A DNA stretch of 64,000 nucleotides from JAEMQF01 sp963850525 (lineage in GTDB: Bacteria > Pseudomonadota > Gammaproteobacteria > Burkholderiales > Burkholderiaceae_C): positions 186,001-250,000 of the forward strand of contig CAWKLQ010000008.1 of the NCBI GenBank assembly GCA_963850525.1, given 5' to 3'. The notes beneath the pieces were generated by a model, which was not told where the DNA came from, ran no database searches, and worked only from the letters and a program-made list of their open reading frames with translations. This document shows positions 59,008-64,000 of the stretch, one piece after another (position 1 is the first letter of the stretch; every line of letters begins with the position of its first letter). A program made the position numbers and the translations under genes.

Positions 59008-60030
59008 ATGCAAGCCTTGGCCGAGTTCGAACTCAAGCGCGCGGCGAGCCTTGAAGAGGCGATCACCTGCTTCGCCGCGGAACCCTGCGCCCGCCTGCTC
59101 GCCGGCGGCACCGATCTGCTCCCCAATCTGCGGCGCGGCGTCGCGCAAGCGCCGCTGCTCGTCGATCTGAGCGCCGTGCACGGCCTCTCCGACATCGCAG
59201 TCACCGAACGTGGCCTGAGCCTGGGGGCATGCGTCACGCTCGCGCGCCTGGCCGGCGACCCGGTGATCGCGCAACTCGCGCCGGCGCTGGGGCAAGCCGC
59301 GCGCGCCGTCGCCGGCCCGGCGCACCGCAGCAGCGCCACGCTGGGCGGCAACCTGTGCCAGGACACGCGCTGCGTGTTCTACAACCAGAGCGACTGGTGG
59401 CGCGGGGCGAACGCGAATTGCCTCAAGCATGGCGGAACCGTCTGCCACGTCGCGCCGCAAGGGGAGCGCTGCCACGCCGCATTCAGCGGTGACCTGGCGC
59501 CCGCCCTGCTGGTGCTGCAAGCCGAGGTCGAACTGGCAAGCCCGACGGGCGTGCGCATCATGCCGCTGGCAGCGCTCTACCGCGACGACGGCGCGGCGCA
59601 TCTGACGCTGGCAAGCGGCGAAATCCTGACGCGCGTGCACCTGCCGGCTGCGTCACCGGCCGAGCGCAGCGGCTATCGCAAAGCGCGAACCCGCGCGGCG
59701 ATGGACTTCCCGCTCGCCGGCGTGGCGTGCGCGTTGACGCTGCTCGAGGGCGAGCTTCGCGCGACTGCTGGAACGCTCGCCGATCTGCGGATCGCGATCA
59801 CCGGCACGAACTCGAAGCCGTTCCTGCTCGCCGGCTGCGAGCCCTTCATCGGCCAGCGTGTCGACGCCGAGTTGCTCGGGCGCCTGAGCAAGCTCGTTCA
59901 GAAACAGGTGAGCCCGATGCGCAGCACCGTCACGCCGTCGCACTACCGGCGCCAGGCTGCCGCGGCGCTGGCCCACCACCTGGTTCGCGAGCTTGCGGGC
60001 GCTGGTGCGGATGCGACCCGCAGCGCGTAG
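59008..60030 (+). CDS. hcrB: 4-Hydroxybenzoyl-CoA reductase FAD/4Fe-4S subunit
   Basis: A 340-residue FAD subunit of the xanthine dehydrogenase family. FAD motifs are LLAGGTDLLPNLRRG and ATLGGNLCQDTRC. An insertion holds C122, C138, C146 and C155 (from RCVFYNQSDWW through NCLKHGG, TVCHVAPQG and RCHAAFSGD), the extra 4Fe-4S site that marks the beta subunit of 4-hydroxybenzoyl-CoA reductase and is absent from other members. This is the strongest evidence that the complex reduces a hydroxybenzoyl-CoA. It starts two bases after the fused large subunit. Confidence 0.88.
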   Translation: MQALAEFELKRAASLEEAITCFAAEPCARLLAGGTDLLPNLRRGVAQAPLLVDLSAVHGLSDIAVTERGLSLGACVTLARLAGDPVIAQLAPALGQAARAVAGPAHRSSATLGGNLCQDTRCVFYNQSDWWRGANANCLKHGGTVCHVAPQGERCHAAFSGDLAPALLVLQAEVELASPTGVRIMPLAALYRDDGAAHLTLASGEILTRVHLPAASPAERSGYRKARTRAAMDFPLAGVACALTLLEGELRATAGTLADLRIAITGTNSKPFLLAGCEPFIGQRVDAELLGRLSKLVQKQVSPMRSTVTPSHYRRQAAAALAHHLVRELAGAGADATRSA

Positions 60031-60047
60031 GCGAAGGAGAGAACAGC

Positions 60048-62207
60048 ATGTGTGGAGCTGCGACGAAACTGATGCAGTGCCCGAAGTGCCACCGGCCTGT
60101 CGATGCCGGCGCCGACGCCACGATCGTCTGCTGCGCGAGCGCGAGTTGGCAGTGGCGCTGCACGCAGTGCCACAAAGTCAACGAGGGCTTTGCGTTTCCC
60201 TACGGGCGCTGCCCGCAGTGCGGCGGCGAGCTCCTGCGGCCGCCGGCGCGGCGCTTCGACGACGCGGCAGCGCTGCAGGCGATCCGCATGGCGTTTGAGA
60301 TCGAACTCGGCGGGCGCGCCTTCTACCAACGCGCCGCGGCGCAGACCGACGACGCGCAGCTCCGCGATCTGTTCAGCCACTTCGCGCAGATGGAGGGCGA
60401 GCACATGGAGACGCTCGCGCGGCGTTACCACGTCGACCCGCCGGCACCGACACCGAATTTCAGGGTGGAATTGGCGGCGATATTCGGCGCGGTCGCGAAC
60501 CGCCCGCGCGACCCGGCGAATTTGTTTCGCATCGCCATCGGCATGGAGCAGCGCGCCGCAGCGTTTTTTGCCGAGCGCTGCGCGAAGGCCCGGCCCGGAT
60601 CGAGCGAACACACGCTCTACCGTGAACTCGCGGACGAAGAACTCGAGCACGCGCAACTGTTGAATGCCGAGTTCGAGCGCTGGCAAATCGGCAAACTGCA
60701 ACTGCGCGGTGAGGCGTTGCGCCCCGAAGCGCCGGCGTCCCCGCCTCTGGTGCGCATGACGAACGCCGCGGCAGTGCTGCTCGCGCACCATGACCCGCAG
60801 CGCGCTGCGCTCGTCTGCGGCGAGCAGAGCATGAGCTACGCCGTGCTGCACGCCAGCGTCGCGCATGCCGCGTCGGTGCTGCGCGTGCGCGGCGTCGAGG
60901 GCGGGCAACGCGTGGCGATCAAGCTGCCCGACGGGTTGGACTGGGTCGTCGCCTTCTTGGGCGCGATCTGGGCAGGCGGTGTGGCCGTCGCAGTGAATCC
61001 GCGCATCCCGCGCGAGCAGTGGCAATACATCCTCGACGAAGCCGGGTTCAGCGTGATCGTCGCCGAGTCGCTCGACGACACGGCGCCGCCCTGGCGCGAA
61101 CGCATCGTGCTGCTCGACGACTGGCGGCGCGCCGTCAAGCAGGCGCCGCCGCTCGCGCCCGAACCGATGCACCCCGATGCACCGGCGCTCTGGTGCCACT
61201 CGTCGGGAACGTCGGGCCAGCCCAAGGCCGTGATTCACGCGCAGCACTTTGCGCGCTGCATCGAACAGGTGTCGCGCGAGGCGCTGGGCATCGTCGCGGG
61301 CGACAGTCTGTTTGCCACGTCGAAACTTTTCTTCTCCTACCCGCAGACAAACAGCCTGTTCGCCGGCCTGAAGCTCGGCGCCACGGTCGTGCTCGACCCG
61401 CAGTGGCCCACCGCCCAAAGCGTGGTCGCGACCGTTGAGTCTCAGCGCCCCACCGTGCTGTTCAGCGTGCCCACGCTCTACCGCAGCCTGCTGCGCGAAG
61501 GGCTGGCGCCGCGCATCGCGAATGCGGGAGTGCGCCAGTGTGTCTCGGCCGGCGAGGCGTTGGCGCCTCAGCTGCGCGACGCCTGGCGCGAGCAGACGGG
61601 ACTCACCATCATCGACGGCTACGGCGCCTCCGAAACGCTGATCCTCGTGATGCTCGACCACGGCTTCCCACAAGGGTTCACGCCGTCGCCGGGCGTCGAG
61701 ATCGCGCCGCTGGCGCCCGGCAGCGCCGACGCGCCGACGCGGTTGCGCATCCGCGCGCCCACGCTCGCGCTGGGTTACCTCGATCGGCCGAAGGCACAGG
61801 CCGAGACCTTCCATGACGGCGGATTCTGCCCTGCCGACCTGTTTGCGCCCACCGAAGCCGGTGGCTGGCGCTTTGCGGGGCGCGAAGATTCGCTGGTGAA
61901 GATCGGCGGGCGTTGGGTGAACCTGATTGAGCTTGAACAGCAGCTTGCGTCAAAGTCCGAAGCAGTCGTCGAAGCCGCTGCGGTGTGCATACCCGACGCA
62001 GACGGTGTGGACGCGGTCGCGGTTTTCTATGTCGCCGTCGATGCCATCGCGGCCACCGCGGCAGGCATCGCGCTGCGCGAATTTGCACTGACCCTGCCGC
62101 ACCACCAGCGGCCGCGCTGGCTGCACGTGATCGATGCGCTGCCGCGCGGCCCCACCGGCAAGTTGCTGCGGCGCAAGCTCCAGGAGCTGCACGCGACGCT
62201 GGATTGA
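60048..62207 (+). CDS. Zn-ribbon/rubrerythrin/aryl-CoA ligase fusion
   Basis: A 719-residue protein with three parts. Residues 1-65 form a zinc-ribbon-like segment with CPKC (11-14), CTQC (38-41) and CPQC (55-58). Residues 75-210 form a ferritin-like diiron domain with two ExxH sites (E116/H119 and E198/H201) and further Glu at 84 and 167. Residues 237-719 form an AMP-ligase of the benzoate-CoA ligase kind (SSGTSGQPKAVIHAQHFARC, ATSKLFFSYPQTNSLFAGL, SAGEALAPQLRD, and LPRGPTGKLLRR). The frame is continuous; GAAGGAGAG precedes the ATG at 60048. I infer a 4-hydroxybenzoate or benzoate ligase with an attached peroxide- or oxygen-reducing domain. Confidence 0.85.
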   Translation: MCGAATKLMQCPKCHRPVDAGADATIVCCASASWQWRCTQCHKVNEGFAFPYGRCPQCGGELLRPPARRFDDAAALQAIRMAFEIELGGRAFYQRAAAQTDDAQLRDLFSHFAQMEGEHMETLARRYHVDPPAPTPNFRVELAAIFGAVANRPRDPANLFRIAIGMEQRAAAFFAERCAKARPGSSEHTLYRELADEELEHAQLLNAEFERWQIGKLQLRGEALRPEAPASPPLVRMTNAAAVLLAHHDPQRAALVCGEQSMSYAVLHASVAHAASVLRVRGVEGGQRVAIKLPDGLDWVVAFLGAIWAGGVAVAVNPRIPREQWQYILDEAGFSVIVAESLDDTAPPWRERIVLLDDWRRAVKQAPPLAPEPMHPDAPALWCHSSGTSGQPKAVIHAQHFARCIEQVSREALGIVAGDSLFATSKLFFSYPQTNSLFAGLKLGATVVLDPQWPTAQSVVATVESQRPTVLFSVPTLYRSLLREGLAPRIANAGVRQCVSAGEALAPQLRDAWREQTGLTIIDGYGASETLILVMLDHGFPQGFTPSPGVEIAPLAPGSADAPTRLRIRAPTLALGYLDRPKAQAETFHDGGFCPADLFAPTEAGGWRFAGREDSLVKIGGRWVNLIELEQQLASKSEAVVEAAAVCIPDADGVDAVAVFYVAVDAIAATAAGIALREFALTLPHHQRPRWLHVIDALPRGPTGKLLRRKLQELHATLD

Positions 62208-62211
62208 CGCG

Positions 62212-63003
62212 ATGCGCACACTCGTCCGCACTGAGCGTTGCGGCCATGTGCTCGTGGCCACGCTGGCGCGCCCGCCGGTCAACGCGCTGGACGACACCTT
62301 GATCGCGCAGTTGCATGCGGTCCTCGACACGGCAATCGCCGACGCTGCCGTGTCGGTACTGCACCTGCGCAGCGAACAGCGAGTCTTCTCTGCAGGCGCG
62401 GATCTCGCGCTGATCCGCGCGTGTTTCGAAACCCCGGCCGGGCCGGACGAAATGACGGAAGTGGTGCGCCACATGCAGCGGCTCTACGAACGCCTGGAGG
62501 CGGCACCGCTCGCAACCGTCGCCGAAATCGGCGGCGCGGCGCTCGGCGGTGGGCTCGAACTCGCACTCGCGTGCGACTTTCGGGTCGCCGCGCTGGACGC
62601 GACGCTCGGCCTGCCCGAAGCGGCGCTGGGCCTGCTGCCCGGCGCGGGCGGCACGCAACGCCTGACGCGCCTGTGCGGTCCCGGCGTGGCGAAGCGGCTG
62701 ATCCTCGGCGCCGAAGTGATCAGCGGCGCGCAGGCGCTGCAACTGGGCATCGTGCAGTGGGCGCTGCCGCGCGAGCAACTCGCGCAGTGGGCGCGCGAAC
62801 TCGCTGCGCGCTTGGGCACGATGCCCAAGGCCGCCCTCGCAGCGAACAAGCGTTGCATCGCTGCGCAGAGCGACTCGCTGCGCGACGGCTACGCCGAAGA
62901 AATTTTGGAGACGCGCCAGCTTTACGACCACCCTGAGACGCGCCAGCGCGTGAACAAATTTCTCGCGCGCAGTGCGGCCAAACGACGCAAGGTGCTCGCG
63001 TGA
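62212..63003 (+). CDS. Enoyl-CoA hydratase/isomerase
   Basis: A 263-residue crotonase-fold enzyme. It shows ARPPVNALDDTLIAQL, RVFSAGADLALIRACFE (first oxyanion segment), EIGGAALGGGLELALACDFRVAA with the second oxyanion loop, and GLPEAALGLLPGAGGTQRLTR with the catalytic Glu region. It hydrates or isomerises an unsaturated acyl-CoA, possibly a cyclic dienoyl-CoA of the benzoyl-CoA pathway. It starts four bases after the ligase stop. Confidence 0.9.
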   Translation: MRTLVRTERCGHVLVATLARPPVNALDDTLIAQLHAVLDTAIADAAVSVLHLRSEQRVFSAGADLALIRACFETPAGPDEMTEVVRHMQRLYERLEAAPLATVAEIGGAALGGGLELALACDFRVAALDATLGLPEAALGLLPGAGGTQRLTRLCGPGVAKRLILGAEVISGAQALQLGIVQWALPREQLAQWARELAARLGTMPKAALAANKRCIAAQSDSLRDGYAEEILETRQLYDHPETRQRVNKFLARSAAKRRKVLA

Positions 63004-63242
63004 GACAGTGGCGCGACAGCGCCGGAAGGCACATCGACGTGCGCGGCCTGCCGCCCCCGCGGCCGCTGGTCGAGATCCTGCGCCTTGTGCACGAGCAAGG
63101 CGAGAGCATTGAGGCGGTCATCGTGCACCACGACCGCGACCCGCAACTGCTCTACCCTGAACTCGCCGAGATCGGTTGGGAGGCCGAGCGCATCGCCGGC
63201 GAGCCCGGCGAAGTGCGCCTGAAACTTCAGCGCAGCGCTTGA
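63000..63242 (+). CDS. DUF2249-like small protein
   Basis: An 80-residue TusA-like fold protein with DVRGLPPPRPLVEILRLVHEQGESIEAVIVHHDRDP and LYPELAEIGWEAERI, the DUF2249 pattern often found beside respiratory or nitrogen-oxide genes. It lacks the Cys of TusA. GTG at 63000 overlaps the hydratase stop (GTGA). Role unknown; the family is sometimes paired with membrane haem proteins such as the next gene. Confidence 0.8.
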   Translation: MRQWRDSAGRHIDVRGLPPPRPLVEILRLVHEQGESIEAVIVHHDRDPQLLYPELAEIGWEAERIAGEPGEVRLKLQRSA

Positions 63243-64000
63243 TGGCCGTCGGTGCTGGCGCTTTCATCGGCGGCGCGAAGAGCCGCTTGCTGCCGGTGTC
63301 GATTCCGTTTCGCTTCTTCGGCGCGGCCGTCGTCTGCCACTTGCTCGCCTGGCTCGCGCTGTTGGCGGGTGCGCAGGGCTGGCCGAGCTTTGGCGGTGGC
63401 CTGGGTTGGCTGCTGGCCGCACTGCACCTCGTGACGCTGGGCGTCCTCGGAATGACGGCGATCGGCGCGAGCCTGCAGTTGCTGCCGGTGGCGACGCGCC
63501 AGCCGGTGCGCTTCGTCCACGCGCCCGCGGCGATCTGGTGGCTTTATGCGCCCGGCGTCGCCGCGCTGGCGCTGGGCATGGGCGCCGCGCTGCCGTGGCT
63601 GCTGGGCTTTGGTGCGCTGGCCGTGCTGCTCGCCCTGCTCGGCTACGCCGTGCTGCTCGCATTCAATTTGTCGGGAGCCCGCGGCATGCCAGGGGTCGTG
63701 CTGCACGGCTGGGCTGCGCTCGCCTGCCTGCTCGTCGTCTTGGCCACCGCCGCGTCGCTCGCCCTCGCCTACCTGGGGGCGCCGCTCGTCGATCGCTCGA
63801 GCGCATTGGCGCTGCACGTCGCTTTCGCCGCGTACGGCTTCATGGGGCTGCTCGCGTTCGGGCTGTCGGCCATCCTGGTGCCGATGTTCGCGCTCGCCGA
63901 CATGCCCAACGAGCGCGTGTCGATGGCGTCGTGCGGGCTCGGCGTCGCCGCGCTGCTGCTCGCAGGACTCGCCGCATTCGGCGTTGCACCTCAGTTGCTG
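63242..64000 (+). CDS. Multi-helix membrane protein, cut by the window end
   Basis: An open frame that continues past the last base (253 residues visible). It has at least seven hydrophobic helices. Motifs ALHLVTLGVLGMTAIGASLQLLPV and ALHVAFAAYGFMGLLAFGLSAILVPMFAL recall the His-containing helices of NnrS- or cytochrome-oxidase-like proteins; the histidines sit where haem ligands occur there. The start ATG shares one base with the TGA of the DUF2249 gene (TGATG). No stop is seen. Confidence 0.72.
   Translation, partial: MAVGAGAFIGGAKSRLLPVSIPFRFFGAAVVCHLLAWLALLAGAQGWPSFGGGLGWLLAALHLVTLGVLGMTAIGASLQLLPVATRQPVRFVHAPAAIWWLYAPGVAALALGMGAALPWLLGFGALAVLLALLGYAVLLAFNLSGARGMPGVVLHGWAALACLLVVLATAASLALAYLGAPLVDRSSALALHVAFAAYGFMGLLAFGLSAILVPMFALADMPNERVSMASCGLGVAALLLAGLAAFGVAPQLL

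Noticed and set aside
60757..62207. A separate ligase gene starting at the internal ATG near 60757.
   Set aside because: There is no ribosome site before it, and the upstream frame runs into it without a stop; a fusion from 60048 is simpler.
1..64000. tRNA, rRNA, CRISPR arrays, insertion sequences or integrase genes.
   Set aside because: No such structure, repeat-spacer pattern or transposase motif was seen by eye; a covariance-model scan would be needed to exclude small RNAs.

Overview
The window comes from a high-GC (roughly two-thirds G+C) Gram-negative bacterium. Gene content and sequence style suggest a facultatively anaerobic betaproteobacterium of the Burkholderiales type: RND efflux, paired molybdenum enzymes for aromatic acids, a Crp/Fnr regulator, several universal stress proteins and many FNR/ANR-like DNA boxes. 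No rRNA, tRNA, CRISPR array, insertion sequence or phage block was found.

Layout. 1-11.8 kb: a MacA/NodT-type export pair, two envelope proteins that share a split C-terminal motif, an antitoxin-toxin-Crp/Fnr operon, and an adaptor-RND-CsoR-flavoprotein operon that diverges from trxC across a 34-bp palindrome. 11.9-18.2 kb (minus strand): one tightly packed operon acs-like / E1 alpha / HemG-like flavodoxin / E1 beta / DHH phosphoesterase / PRPP synthetase, with two FNR-like boxes upstream. 18.5-24.6 kb: a truncated ArnT-like glycosyltransferase runs into an arnB-C-A(formyltransferase)-A(dehydrogenase)-D set for 4-amino-arabinose modification of lipid A. All five arn frames are broken many times, in a way that looks like ambiguous bases written out twice, not like gene decay. 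24.6-44.2 kb: a stress and energy block (class I aldolase, PEP synthase, CBS protein, FNT channel, an acyl-thioester reductase/alcohol dehydrogenase/acyl-CoA ligase trio, BON protein, nitroreductase, YqjD-E-K-like set, CbpA-CbpM, three Usp proteins, DksA-like, HPF, AhpD-like, Rrf2, GNAT). 44.3-64 kb (plus strand): a catabolic cluster with a Liv-type ABC transporter, a thioesterase, a three-subunit molybdenum oxidoreductase (PadBCD-like), PaaK, a 4-hydroxybenzoyl-CoA reductase with two of its subunits fused, a rubrerythrin-aryl-CoA-ligase fusion, an enoyl-CoA hydratase, a DUF2249 protein and a membrane protein cut by the window end.

How it fits together. The right third reads as uptake of aromatic acids, their activation to CoA thioesters, and reductive or oxidative processing towards a benzoyl-CoA-type pathway under low oxygen. 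The middle block looks like a low-oxygen/stress regulon: 14-bp boxes of the form TTG-N8-CAA, several close to TTGAT-N4-ATCAA, lie in the promoter regions of many of its units. Two near-identical, about 450-bp, strongly palindromic elements lie directly upstream of the two molybdenum-enzyme genes and are the most puzzling non-coding structure here. The least described protein is the Zn-ribbon/rubrerythrin/AMP-ligase fusion.
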